Assembly: GCF_012524165.2 (NCBI RefSeq)
Contig: NZ_JABACJ020000003.1
Location: forward strand, 124,001 to 188,000
From: Faecalicatena faecalis
GTDB taxonomy: Bacteria; Bacillota; Clostridia; Lachnospirales; Lachnospiraceae
Reading direction: 5' to 3'
DNA: 64,000 nucleotides
Part shown: one piece after another, positions 55,158 through 62,653 of the stretch
Layout: the number at the start of each line of letters is the position of its first letter
How positions within the stretch are numbered: position 1 is the stretch's first letter
Position numbers and translations under genes: made by a program
Notes under the pieces: generated by a model
The model's input: only the letters and a program-made list of their open reading frames with translations
The model's database searches: none
Told to the model about the DNA's origin: nothing

Positions 55158-55925
55158 CTATGAGACCATACTGTCAGGCATGAAACCGGTAAACAGGGAA
55201 TAGATATTATTCTTTTTAATTTCTAACTGCCGCAGGATGAACTCTTTTACAAATCCGTTTTGCGGAGTCTGCACGATTTCGTCTGGCTTTCCATACTGTG
55301 AAATGCGTCCCTGATCGATAATCAGGACGTGGTCCGACAGTGTCAGGGCTTCCTCCGGGTCATGAGTGACAATAATTGTTGTCAGATGATACTCACGGGC
55401 GATCTGCTTTATTTTCGCTTTGATCGACTCCTTGATGACTCCATCCAGTGCACTTAATGGTTCATCCAAAAGCAGAATCTTCGGTTTCATCACCAGCGTC
55501 CTTGCAAGTGCCGCCCTCTGCTTCTGCCCTCCTGAAAGCTGGTCGATTTTCTTATCTAAGTGCTCTTTTAGACCGAGCAGCTCTATCATCTCCCCAAGTT
55601 CCTCCTCTGTTGTGATTCCTGGCTTATTTTTCAGCCCGTAAACAATATTCTGGTATACATTCAGATTTGGAAATAGGGCATAATCCTGAAAAACAATATT
55701 AAAGCCGCGCTTTTCCATAGGTACATTCGTGATATCCTCCCCCTGGAAGATGATTTTACCGCTGTCCGCATCAGTTATCCCCAGAATCAGGTTCAAAAGC
55801 GTAGTTTTTCCACATCCTGAAGGACCTAATATGGAAACAATCTCTCCATCTTCGATTTCCAAATTGATATCGTTTAAAATCGTAACTTTGTCATATGACT
55901 TTTTTATATGCTCTAATTTCAACAT
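55158..55925 (-). CDS. ABC transporter ATP-binding protein (2-aminoethylphosphonate uptake)
   Basis: A 255-residue ATPase of the FbpC/PotA type. Walker A GPSGCGKTTLLN, Q-loop NIVFQDYALFPNLNVYQN, signature LSGGQKQRAALARTL, Walker B ILLLDEPLSALD and H-loop VTHDPEEAL are intact. It is the first gene of the phosphonate operon, 12 bp before the permease. Family members alone could serve iron or thiamine uptake; linkage to phnW and phnX makes 2-aminoethylphosphonate the best choice. The upstream 217 bp up to the hemerythrin gene hold that gene's terminator and the operon promoter. Confidence 0.92.
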   Translation of the reverse strand: MLKLEHIKKSYDKVTILNDINLEIEDGEIVSILGPSGCGKTTLLNLILGITDADSGKIIFQGEDITNVPMEKRGFNIVFQDYALFPNLNVYQNIVYGLKNKPGITTEEELGEMIELLGLKEHLDKKIDQLSGGQKQRAALARTLVMKPKILLLDEPLSALDGVIKESIKAKIKQIAREYHLTTIIVTHDPEEALTLSDHVLIIDQGRISQYGKPDEIVQTPQNGFVKEFILRQLEIKKNNIYSLFTGFMPDSMVS

Positions 55926-56066
55926 CTGTTAACTTCCTTTCGTTTTACTGCAACGGCAGTATATTTACTTTTGGGAACAGTGAAATTATAGCAATGGAAG
56001 GTATGGGAAACAATCAAGGGGAGTTCAAACTTACGTAAAAGAATCGTTAAGAATGTAAAGAAATGT

Positions 56067-56100
56067 AAAAAATCTGGTAAGCATGACCTACCAGATTTTT
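56067..56100 (-). terminator. Intrinsic terminator after the hemerythrin gene
   Basis: On the minus strand AAAAATCTGGTA, loop GGTCATGCT, TACCAGATTTTTT: an 11-bp stem followed by a T run, about 43 bp past the stop. Confidence 0.8.
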
Positions 56101-56142
56101 CTTTTAGACCTCTATTTTCTTTGTTACTGCTTCTTGATAAAA

Positions 56143-56565
56143 TTAAAGTCGCTCGTTATTATTTCTCATGTTCTTATATTCTGCTACAGAGCGGTCGAAG
56201 CCCTTAATATGGCTGTACAGCCATTGGATCACATTCCTGTTCACCTGCTCCACAAATGCCTCTGACGGTCCTTCTTCCTCCTCCAGCATCTCATACAGCT
56301 CTTTTACTACTGTCCTGAGCTTCTCATGCTCTTCTTTATGCTTATCAATGCCCGGATATTCGATCTCTGCCTGAAGCTTCTCTTCCTCTGAAAAATGGAA
56401 TTCTGTGTAGTCAGCCAGATAATCCAATGTCTTGATCGCTACAAGCTTGTCATTACCTGTCTCACAGCTGTCCAACAGCTTGTTGATCTTTCCGATCAGC
56501 TCCTGGTGCTGGGAATCTATCATTTCATTGCCAGTTACTAAACTTTCATCAAATTCTGCTCTCAT
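56143..56565 (-). CDS. Bacteriohemerythrin
   Basis: A 140-residue four-helix oxygen-binding protein with a non-haem di-iron centre. All seven expected ligands are seen: His20 (SQHQELIG), His57 and Glu61 (HFSEEE), His76 and His80 (HKEEH), His119 and Asp124 (SHIKGFD). AGGAGG precedes the ATG. In an anaerobe it probably buffers or senses oxygen. It is monocistronic, with its own terminator. Confidence 0.95.
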   Translation of the reverse strand: MRAEFDESLVTGNEMIDSQHQELIGKINKLLDSCETGNDKLVAIKTLDYLADYTEFHFSEEEKLQAEIEYPGIDKHKEEHEKLRTVVKELYEMLEEEEGPSEAFVEQVNRNVIQWLYSHIKGFDRSVAEYKNMRNNNERL

Positions 56566-56722
56566 ATCATTTCCTCCTGTAATACAATGTTTTTAATGTC
56601 ACCAGCCAGAAAGTTATACTGCCCTAAGGCCGTTATTTATAGTATCACACATTTTCCTGCTTTAGCCAAGACTATTCCAGCACTTTCCTGAATTTTTATC
56701 AGATTTATCATCACTGTCTAGG

Positions 56723-57199
56723 CTACTCGCGGCGTTTTCCACCAAAATCCTCTGCCGTAATCTTGATAACAGATACGATACTGACGAGCCGCTCGTTGAA
56801 TTCAAAATCCTTCCCAGTCTGACATTTCATCAATACCGTCAGTGCCTTGATTTTTTCCTGCGGGTCCTCTATGATCTCAGCCTTCCCCTTTCCTACGATA
56901 CTCGCATAACGGTAGCCATACTGGCAGGCCACCCTTCCCTCGATCAGTTCGTGATCACAGTCCAGTTCGAATCCGACGTTCGCATTCGCCTTTAATAAAT
57001 CCAGCTTTTTTCCTTCCAGAGCTGCATGAAGATAGAATACCAGCCGATCTGCTTCATATGTATATCCAAAATTCATAGGCAGAATATAGATTCCATCCTC
57101 ATCATACATTGCGATACGCACAACTTTACAAGTATCCAATACCTGAAGCATCTCTTCTCTTGTGTCTATCTCACGGTCTCTTCTTCTCATTCGCGGCAT
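56723..57199 (-). CDS. Pyridoxamine 5'-phosphate oxidase-fold protein (NimA-like)
   Basis: A 158-residue flavin-binding split-barrel protein. RRRDREIDTREEMLQVLDTC, ILPMNFGYTYEADRLVFYLH and the C-terminal VSVIKITAEDFGGKRR are characteristic of the clostridial family related to nitroimidazole reductase NimA. It probably binds FMN or F420-like flavin or haem and reduces a small substrate; true pyridoxamine oxidase activity is unlikely. GGAGG precedes the ATG. Divergent from the MATE gene, whose promoter lies in the shared 240-bp region. Confidence 0.88.
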   Translation of the reverse strand: MPRMRRRDREIDTREEMLQVLDTCKVVRIAMYDEDGIYILPMNFGYTYEADRLVFYLHAALEGKKLDLLKANANVGFELDCDHELIEGRVACQYGYRYASIVGKGKAEIIEDPQEKIKALTVLMKCQTGKDFEFNERLVSIVSVIKITAEDFGGKRRE

Positions 57200-57322
57200 T
57201 TCTACGACCTCCTATCTTTTCTATTTTCTTATGATAACACATCCTGAGGCATACTCCAATATCCTCTTTTTTCCCTTCTGATCTTACACATTTATTTTCT
57301 TTATTTTCGTTTCTTGAACCTA

Positions 57323-57351
57323 TCGACAGTTTTAATTTTTCATGATATAGT
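57323..57351 (+). promoter_or_regulatory. Promoter of the MATE gene
   Basis: TCGACA at 57323-57328 and TATAGT at 57346-57351 with a 17-bp spacer, each one base from consensus. The leader would be about 80 nt. A perfect TTGACA at about 57374 has no matching -10 and is probably not used. Confidence 0.6.
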
Positions 57352-57440
57352 AGCGTTGTCATGGTTGGGGACTTGACAGCAGTTATCTAGTTATTGGGGT
57401 CTACAAAAGAATTTTTAAGGTTTGAGTGAGGGTTTATAAG

Positions 57441-58790
57441 ATGAAACAGACAAATCAAAATGTGAATCAAATCACAGAAGGTGTCATTTGGAGACAGCTT
57501 CTTCTTTTCTTTTTTCCGATTGTGTTCGGAACATTTTTTCAACAGCTATATAATACAATAGATACCGTTATCGTGGGGCATTTTGTGGGGAAGGAAGCTC
57601 TTGCCAGTGTCGGCGGCTCTTCCACACAGATTATTAACCTGATCGTTGGATTTTTCACCGGGCTTTCTTCCGGTGCCAGCGTAGTGGTCGCCCAGTTCTT
57701 CGGCGCACAGGATGAACGTTCTGTACGGCAGAGTCTACATACCGCATATGCATTTTCCATTGCGGGCAGCATCGTGATCAGCGTCCTGGGAATTATATTG
57801 GCTCCCTCCATGCTGACCTGGATGCATACTCCACAGGAAATCATGGCGGATTCCATCCTCTACCTGCGCATTTATTTTGCCGGGATTTTATTCGTCTTCA
57901 TATATAATATGGGCTCCAGTATCCTGCGGGCTATCGGGGACTCCAAACATCCCCTATATTATCTGATATTCTGTTGTTTCATGAATATCATCCTGGATAC
58001 TGTTTTTGTTGTGATCTTCCACATGGGAGTACTCGGTGTTGCTCTTGCCACCCTGATATCCCAGGCATGCAGTGCCGCTCTGGTCACACACAAGCTGATG
58101 AAGTCAGAAGGGATATTAAAGCTTTTTATCCGCCAGATCCGCCTTCACAGTTCCGTCCTGAAATCTCAGCTTCGGATTGGAGTGCCAGCAGGCTTTCAAT
58201 CTGTTATGTATAGCATCACAAATGTCATTATACAGGCCGCATTAAATGGATTCGGAACTGATACAGCGGCTGCCTGGTCCGTATATGGGAAGCTGGATGC
58301 AGTGTTCTGGATGGTCAGCAGCGCCTTCGGTATTTCCATCACTACCTTTGTGGGACAGAACTATGGCGCCAGGAAGATGGATCGAATCAGAAAGAGTACA
58401 CGTGTCTGTCTGGGAATCGACTTCATTGTGTCAGGAATCCTGGTGATTTTCCTGATTTTTGCCCGTGTGCTGTTATTCCGCCTCTTTACCAATGATGCCG
58501 AGGTCATCCGAATCGGTTCTGAAATGCTGATTCTGATCACACCATGGTATATCGTGTTCCCATTTATTGAAATACTCTCCGGTTCTCTGCGCGGTATCGG
58601 TGATGTGGTCATTCCTATGATCCTCACGATGTGCGGTGTCTGCCTGCTGAGAGTCGTCTGGGTCATCGGTGCACTGAAAATCCGTCCGACCATCCCGGTC
58701 ATTATTTTCAGTTATCCGATCACCTGGATTTCCACCGCTATTTTATTCATCTTCTATTATCTGTATAAGATAAAAAAAGTCAGGATATAA
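57441..58790 (+). CDS. MATE family efflux transporter
   Basis: A 449-residue multidrug and toxin exporter with twelve helices in two repeats (FGTFFQQLYNTIDTVIVGHF starts the first, VPAGFQSVMYSITNVIIQAAL the second). GAGGG lies nine bases before the ATG at 57441; an upstream GTG at 57426 is less likely. It expels cationic compounds by sodium or proton antiport. No regulator gene is adjacent. The gene ends at a strong terminator. Confidence 0.93.
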   Translation: MKQTNQNVNQITEGVIWRQLLLFFFPIVFGTFFQQLYNTIDTVIVGHFVGKEALASVGGSSTQIINLIVGFFTGLSSGASVVVAQFFGAQDERSVRQSLHTAYAFSIAGSIVISVLGIILAPSMLTWMHTPQEIMADSILYLRIYFAGILFVFIYNMGSSILRAIGDSKHPLYYLIFCCFMNIILDTVFVVIFHMGVLGVALATLISQACSAALVTHKLMKSEGILKLFIRQIRLHSSVLKSQLRIGVPAGFQSVMYSITNVIIQAALNGFGTDTAAAWSVYGKLDAVFWMVSSAFGISITTFVGQNYGARKMDRIRKSTRVCLGIDFIVSGILVIFLIFARVLLFRLFTNDAEVIRIGSEMLILITPWYIVFPFIEILSGSLRGIGDVVIPMILTMCGVCLLRVVWVIGALKIRPTIPVIIFSYPITWISTAILFIFYYLYKIKKVRI

Positions 58791-58831
58791 AAACTGCCCT
58801 CTGTCTGTGGTACGACAGAGGGCAGTTTTAT
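58791..58831 (+). terminator. Intrinsic terminator after the MATE gene
   Basis: AAACTGCCCTCTGTC, loop TGTGGTAC, GACAGAGGGCAGTTTT: a perfect 15-bp stem with T run directly after the stop codon. Confidence 0.88.
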
Positions 58832-58921
58832 AACTCGATATTTGATTTTAATCTGGAAATACGAGCAGAAGCCCCATAAAATGATAGCATACACGTTTAA
58901 GCATCCACCTTCAAATACTCT

Positions 58922-59563
58922 CTAGCGTCTCTGCTTGAATTTTAATGCGTACATCGGACCGAACAAGGAATAAAAGGAATCCAGTTCTACTGTATATAAC
59001 TCTCCGTCCATCCTAATCTCTGCCTGTTTCCCTCGTTTAATAAATTCCAGCTTTTTCCCAGTTTTCCGGCAATAGTCTTCTATCTCTCTGCAAAAGGCTT
59101 CTTCGCTCCGCGGACAATCCTGAATATCTACGACCAGGCTTATATTTTTCTTTCCACCGTTCAGTTCCTTTGCTACCTTTACAAAGTAACGGTAATCTAA
59201 GAACCAGCACAGAAGAATGATGGCCACATTGATCAGAATCATATACCGTATGAATCGAGGAAGAAAGAAGGATACAAATACAACCGCGCCGGCAACAAGA
59301 TCAATGATGTAGACTGCAGCGCTTCCGTTGAACCATACCCCCATCTCTCCCTTATGTGGCTTTGTATACGCCCAGATCAGCAAAATACCTAGAACGAGAT
59401 ATCCCACAAGTGCAGCCGGGGTATAAGGCAGCATGGCCTTTGCCATCTCGGTACCTACGAATACACTGACATATATTGCTGAACTTGCGAATAAAATCAA
59501 GCCCAATAAACACCCATAAAGCAGTCTTTCTTTCCTATCCTCTGCAGTTTGTTCTGTCCTCAT
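58922..59563 (-). CDS. Four-helix membrane protein paired with LytTR regulator
   Basis: A 213-residue protein. Four hydrophobic helices lie at about residues 13-33, 45-65, 82-101 and 107-124. A soluble C-terminal domain of about 85 residues (SLVVDIQDCPRSEEAFCREI onward) follows. The start overlaps the LytTR gene stop by 4 bp, with AAGGAGG inside that gene. LytTR proteins without receiver domains are often paired with small membrane proteins (DUF3021 type) that hold or inhibit them; this one is larger and I do not recognise its soluble domain. A membrane-bound control partner is a reasonable inference. Confidence 0.7.
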   Translation of the reverse strand: MRTEQTAEDRKERLLYGCLLGLILFASSAIYVSVFVGTEMAKAMLPYTPAALVGYLVLGILLIWAYTKPHKGEMGVWFNGSAAVYIIDLVAGAVVFVSFFLPRFIRYMILINVAIILLCWFLDYRYFVKVAKELNGGKKNISLVVDIQDCPRSEEAFCREIEDYCRKTGKKLEFIKRGKQAEIRMDGELYTVELDSFYSLFGPMYALKFKQRR

Positions 59564-60012
59564 AACAATCCCTCCTTAATCTTAGCCCGCAGGCCCTTTA
59601 AATACTTTCTCGATATATAAGTACCGTCACCATTTTCGAACTCTGCCATCATGATACCGCCGGCAATCGGTTTATACTGATTCACCTTCGCCATATTCAA
59701 AAGGACCGATTTGGATGCTCGAACAAATTCCGGCGGGAGAATCCTTTCCAGTTCATACAGACGCCTTCTTGTACAATAGATTTCATCCTTCATATGGATA
59801 TATTGGACTTCCATGAGGGATTCAATATAATAGATCTCCCTGCATTGAACCTGATAGATCTTGTCATCCTTTTGGCAGGACAGAAGCATATATCTGAAGT
59901 TCTCCTGTTCTATGAACTCTGCCAGCCGATGAATACTCTCCGTCTCCTCATGTACCATCAGCTTCACAGATTCCGGTATCTTACTTTCTATTTTCTCTAT
60001 CTCCACCCTCAT
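59560..60012 (-). CDS. LytTR-domain transcriptional regulator
   Basis: A 150-residue protein from the ATG at 60012, with AGGAGG eight bases upstream; the ATG two codons earlier is too close to the site. The LytTR DNA-binding domain fills residues 50-148 (YIESLMEVQYIHMKDEIYC, LPPEFVRASKSVLLNMAKV, RKYLKGLRAKI). There is no receiver domain, so phosphorylation is not the switch. It is translationally coupled to the membrane protein gene. It probably controls its own operon. Confidence 0.9.
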   Translation of the reverse strand: MRVEIEKIESKIPESVKLMVHEETESIHRLAEFIEQENFRYMLLSCQKDDKIYQVQCREIYYIESLMEVQYIHMKDEIYCTRRRLYELERILPPEFVRASKSVLLNMAKVNQYKPIAGGIMMAEFENGDGTYISRKYLKGLRAKIKEGLL

Positions 60013-60154
60013 ATGCATTACCTCCTGATGTATGGAATCTGGATTCCTTCTTTTTCTTTATCTTATCCAAAACAAAAATAAATGTCTACTCTTATCCGCC
60101 CAGTGGCTGTTAGGAGCCGGTAAGAGGACAAAACAATGGTTCTGACATCATAAT

Positions 60155-60208
60155 AAAAAGCATTCCCTGGAAGTCCTCCCAATATAGGATCGTTTCCAGG
60201 AAATGCTC
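60155..60208 (-). terminator. Intrinsic terminator after ribU
   Basis: On the minus strand AGCATTTCCTGGAA and TTCCAGGGAATGCT (one G-T pair) form a 14-bp stem with a long loop, followed by TTTTTATTAT, 17 bp after the ribU stop. Confidence 0.8.
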
Positions 60209-60224
60209 ACTTTTTCTTTTATCC

Positions 60225-60851
60225 TTATCTCATTCTGAAAATCGGACTGATTTTTTTATAAATCAAAAATACAATCAGAGATACCAATACCCCTTTCAGT
60301 AAATTAAACGGACCAACTGCAAATAATACGAAGGTAGAAAGGCTCGTGATATGTGAGTTCACAGCCGTCCCCATCTCCACCAGGGAGTCGAGCGGCATCC
60401 CGAACGCAGTTGCATATGTGGGAAGCAGGATATATGCATTCAGTACACATCCGATGATCGTCATGAATACGGTTCCTGTAAGCATCCCTATGATTGCGGT
60501 CTTTCTTGTGCGGTTTCTCTTATAGATCAATCCCGCCGGAACACATAGGGCGCAGCCGATCAAGAAGTTCGCTGCCTCACCTACCCCCGCAGTCATCGTT
60601 CCATTGATCACCAGGTTCAAAAGAATCTTTACCAGCTCAATGACCGCCCCGGCAAGAGGTCCCATCACAAAGCACCCGACGAGCACTGGCACCTCACTAA
60701 AATCAATCTCGTAAAACGCAGGTGCGAACGGAAGCGGAATCTCAAATAGCATTAATACCGTCGCAATCGCAGAAAGCATGCTCACCTGTGCGATTGTGCG
60801 GATTCCAAACCTGTTTTGTGTCCTTGATACTACATTTGTCTCTGTGCTCAT
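60225..60851 (-). CDS. ribU: Riboflavin ECF transporter S component
   Basis: A 208-residue membrane protein with five to six helices and the S-component pattern: AQVSMLSAIATVLMLFEIPLP at the start, FSEVPVLVGCFVMGPLAGAVIE in the middle. It captures riboflavin and associates with the shared ECF ATPase/T module encoded elsewhere. An FMN riboswitch with its own terminator lies in the leader, which supports the flavin assignment. AAAGGAGAG precedes the ATG. Confidence 0.95.
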   Translation of the reverse strand: MSTETNVVSRTQNRFGIRTIAQVSMLSAIATVLMLFEIPLPFAPAFYEIDFSEVPVLVGCFVMGPLAGAVIELVKILLNLVINGTMTAGVGEAANFLIGCALCVPAGLIYKRNRTRKTAIIGMLTGTVFMTIIGCVLNAYILLPTYATAFGMPLDSLVEMGTAVNSHITSLSTFVLFAVGPFNLLKGVLVSLIVFLIYKKISPIFRMR

Positions 60852-60992
60852 AATTGTTTCTCTCCTTTAAAATTAAAATAATTTGAATTGAAAAGAAAGA
60901 AAATCTTCTTGGAAATCATTTAAGCCGCGTAAGATGGGGAACTATCGGTATGACGCTCAAGAGCTGTCGTCACTTTTGTTCCTTCAAATTCC

Positions 60993-61025
60993 AAAAAAGA
61001 AAGCCCCGGATATACACCCGGGGCT
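60993..61025 (-). terminator. Riboswitch-controlled terminator of ribU
   Basis: On the minus strand AGCCCCGG, loop GTGTATAT, CCGGGGCT is followed by TTCTTTTTT. It lies just after the aptamer, so FMN binding should favour it and stop ribU transcription. Confidence 0.88.
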
Positions 61026-61049
61026 TAAAAATACGCTTTTCATGGCATA

Positions 61050-61170
61050 AATTTCTTCTCTCATCCAGACTTTACTGTCGGTACTGGAATCTCACCAGTT
61101 CAGCCACTGTAAAAACAGCAGGTCGCGGACTATACCGCCGGTTGGGAATTGCACCCGACCCCGAAGAATT
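61050..61170 (-). promoter_or_regulatory. FMN riboswitch (RFN element)
   Basis: Read on the minus strand the aptamer has all the hallmarks: TTCGGGG at the start, CAATTCCCAACCGGCGGT, AGTCCGCGACC, GGTGAGATTCCAG, ACCGACAGTAAAGTCTGGAT and the closing GAGAGAAGAA. FMN binding in the nascent RNA represses the downstream riboflavin transporter by termination. Confidence 0.97.
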
Positions 61171-61188
61171 CATTCTGTTCTACAGGTC

Positions 61189-61217
61189 ATTATAACTCAT
61201 TACAAATCGTTATGCAA
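61189..61217 (-). promoter_or_regulatory. Promoter of the ribU transcript
   Basis: On the minus strand TTGCAT at 61212-61217 and TATAAT at 61189-61194 with a 17-bp spacer. The start near 61182 is about 12 nt before the aptamer. Confidence 0.8.
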
Positions 61218-61258
61218 GCGAATTTTTTGGTGGTTATTACCGATTGTTTCTTTAGATG

Positions 61259-61272
61259 TTACTTGCAAGTAA
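61259..61272. promoter_or_regulatory. 14-bp perfect palindrome upstream of ribU promoter
   Basis: TTACTTGCAAGTAA is fully self-complementary. It lies 41 bp upstream of the ribU -35 and 3 bp after the stop of the HTH gene. It has the form of an operator for a dimeric regulator; the adjacent HTH protein is a candidate. Confidence 0.4.
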
Positions 61273-61275
61273 ATT

Positions 61276-61479
61276 TTACTCATCCTTTATATAAACCATA
61301 ATGTCTTCAACGCGGCAATCTATGATTTTACAAAGTTCATCTATTGTATGAGTCGAAATATACTCATTCGCACGCATCCTAGACAACTGCCCCGCAGATA
61401 CACCAAACTTTTTGATCAATTTATATTGTGATATGTGCTTTTCTTTCAAAGTTTTCCAAAACGGTTCATAAGATATCAT
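61276..61479 (-). CDS. Small Cro/CI-type helix-turn-helix regulator
   Basis: A 67-residue protein, essentially one HTH_26 domain: LKEKHISQYKLIKKFGVSAG (first helices), QLSRMRANEYISTHTIDELC (recognition part), IIDCRVEDIMVYI at the end. I chose the ATG at 61479 because GGGAG lies nine bases upstream; an earlier ATG at 61497 overlaps that site. Such proteins occur widely in Clostridia, often near mobile DNA or toxin-antitoxin genes. Target unknown; the nearby palindrome is a possible site. Confidence 0.85.
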   Translation of the reverse strand: MISYEPFWKTLKEKHISQYKLIKKFGVSAGQLSRMRANEYISTHTIDELCKIIDCRVEDIMVYIKDE

Positions 61480-61824
61480 GAAATACACTCCCTTCATTGA
61501 GTATTCCCCATTTATAAATTGTCAAATCCTTTTTGTTGCCCTATTCGGCAAAATAAGGTATTCAAATTTATTTCTCTCCGCTTGAATATTACCCGTTTTT
61601 GGGCTATAATTATATCAGCCATAACTGGGCTATATTTTTTCCATGGGAGATACCTATTATAAGATACAAATTAATGTCCAAATCCATAACTGAATATGAA
61701 ATTGAAACTGTTCTGGGAATAATTTATGAAGTTGCGGAATTGACTAGATATGGACGAGAGACTTTTATCCATTTACATATGCTTATAGTTCATTAAATAC
61801 TATATTATAAAAAATGACATAAAA
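61480..61824. other. AT-rich intergenic region
   Basis: No convincing gene. GGGCTATA occurs twice within about 35 bp near 61605-61640. An open frame of about 40 codons from 61673 (plus strand) has coding-like composition, but I see no ribosome binding site or family. The leftward promoter for the HTH gene should lie near 61500-61560. Confidence 0.4.
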
Positions 61825-61873
61825 GCAAGGTCATCACACTACATAAACTTAGTGTGATGACCCTACCCTTGCA
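61825..61873 (-). terminator. Large hairpin downstream of the toxin gene
   Basis: GGTCATCACACTA and TAGTGTGATGACC form a perfect 13-bp stem around CATAAACT, extended by GCAAGG/CCTTGC. On the minus strand TTTTATG follows. It lies about 60 bp after the toxin stop and probably ends that operon. Confidence 0.65.
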
Positions 61874-61932
61874 TATTAATGTTATTCAATTTTCAAAAAA
61901 TTTTACTTTCTCGACACATCAGTAAATAATTT

Positions 61933-62244
61933 TTACTTCAGAATATCTTTCCAGTCTGCCTTATTATATAAGATGCGAATTATATGTACTGTGTCCATCT
62001 TTTCATCATAATAGTAAAAAATATTATAATTATCAAAAGTAGTCATTCGGATTCCTACCCTGCCGAGCAAATCATCTGTCACATATGGATGTTCCTTGGG
62101 GAAGTAGCTGAGTTGCTTCGCTTTATTCAAGATTCCATCAACAATGCGTAAAGCTGCCTCCGGGTTACATAAATGGACATGAATATAATATTCTATTTCT
62201 ACCAAATCATATTCCGCAGGCTCAGTAACCACAACTTTAGACAC
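61933..62244 (-). CDS. RelE/ParE family toxin
   Basis: A 103-residue toxin beginning at GTG (62244), which overlaps the antitoxin stop by 8 bp. Motifs of the ParE/RelE fold are visible: TEPAEYDLVEIEYYI in the first helix, YFPKEHPYV, the beta strands VGIRMTTFDNYNIFYYYDE and the C-terminal VHIIRILYNKADWKDIL. RelE members cleave ribosome-bound mRNA, ParE members inhibit gyrase; the closing R-I-L-Y-x-x-x-D-W pattern is common in clostridial copies and does not decide between them. It is neutralised by the small protein encoded immediately upstream. Confidence 0.9.
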   Translation of the reverse strand: MSKVVVTEPAEYDLVEIEYYIHVHLCNPEAALRIVDGILNKAKQLSYFPKEHPYVTDDLLGRVGIRMTTFDNYNIFYYYDEKMDTVHIIRILYNKADWKDILK

Positions 62245-62401
62245 GCTCTGCTCTCCTTTGCCGAATTCGTTCTTCCACTTCCTCTATTGTACTTTCCCGA
62301 CCTTCTTCCATGGCCCTGTAGCCTTCTCCAATCAGACGGTATAACTCTAACTTACTGGTATATTTAATATTTTTAGCATCCTTTTCTTTAACTGCTATCA
62401 T
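62237..62401 (-). CDS. Antitoxin of the RelE/ParE pair
   Basis: A 54-residue protein, starting at the ATG at 62401 and overlapping the toxin gene by 8 bp. The N-terminal MIAVKEKDAKNIKYTSKLEL would be the DNA-binding or dimerisation part; the C-terminal STIEEVEERIRQRRAERV is an acidic/basic helix suited to wrapping the toxin. Gene order antitoxin-toxin and the overlap are standard for type II modules. The family (RelB-like or Phd-like) is not clear from reading. Confidence 0.82.
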   Translation of the reverse strand: MIAVKEKDAKNIKYTSKLELYRLIGEGYRAMEEGRESTIEEVEERIRQRRAERV

Positions 62402-62405
62402 ACGA

Positions 62406-62639
62406 TCACATCTTTCTAAATTGAATTAAGTTATCTGGTTTATATTTATTATACTTAATCCACCGCCAAATATCCACTACTTTCTCTTCATTCGCTTCTT
62501 CCCCTCCAGACATTCCACATAATGTCGAATCTATCACCTTAATCCGGTTCTGTTTTATCTCTAAATTCTCCAGATTTTGAGCAATGCCTAATGTAAAGTT
62601 TTTAACATATACAAAATAAAAGCTGCGGTTTCCCGCAGC
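62406..62639 (-). pseudogene. Possible gene remnant upstream of the antitoxin
   Basis: An open frame of 77 codons without a good start ends 4 bp before the antitoxin ATG. It includes AQNLENLEIKQNRIKVID and EKVVDIWRWIKYNKYKPDNL, with charged and aromatic content like real protein, unlike the surrounding AT-rich DNA. Its 5' end runs into the ROK terminator hairpin. The reading is that a longer gene was truncated there. I do not recognise the family; chance openness is possible. Confidence 0.4.
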
Positions 62640-62641
62640 TT
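62620..62641 (-). terminator. Intrinsic terminator after the ROK gene
   Basis: On the minus strand AAGCTGCGG, loop GAAA, CCGCAGCTT is a 9-bp stem with a GNRA tetraloop, followed by TTATTTTG, 12 bp after the stop. Confidence 0.75.
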
Positions 62642-62653
62642 ATCAGCGTTACA

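Noticed and set aside
57374-57379. TTGACA as -35 for the MATE gene
   Set aside because: No acceptable -10 lies 16-18 bp downstream; the TCGACA/TATAGT pair upstream fits better.
60950-61195. 81-codon plus-strand frame over the riboswitch
   Set aside because: The minus strand there is a clear FMN aptamer and terminator; the frame is incidental.
61599-61796. 65-codon plus-strand frame, or a 40-codon inner frame from 61673
   Set aside because: No ribosome binding site, no recognised family and AT-rich surroundings; kept only as a note on the intergenic region.
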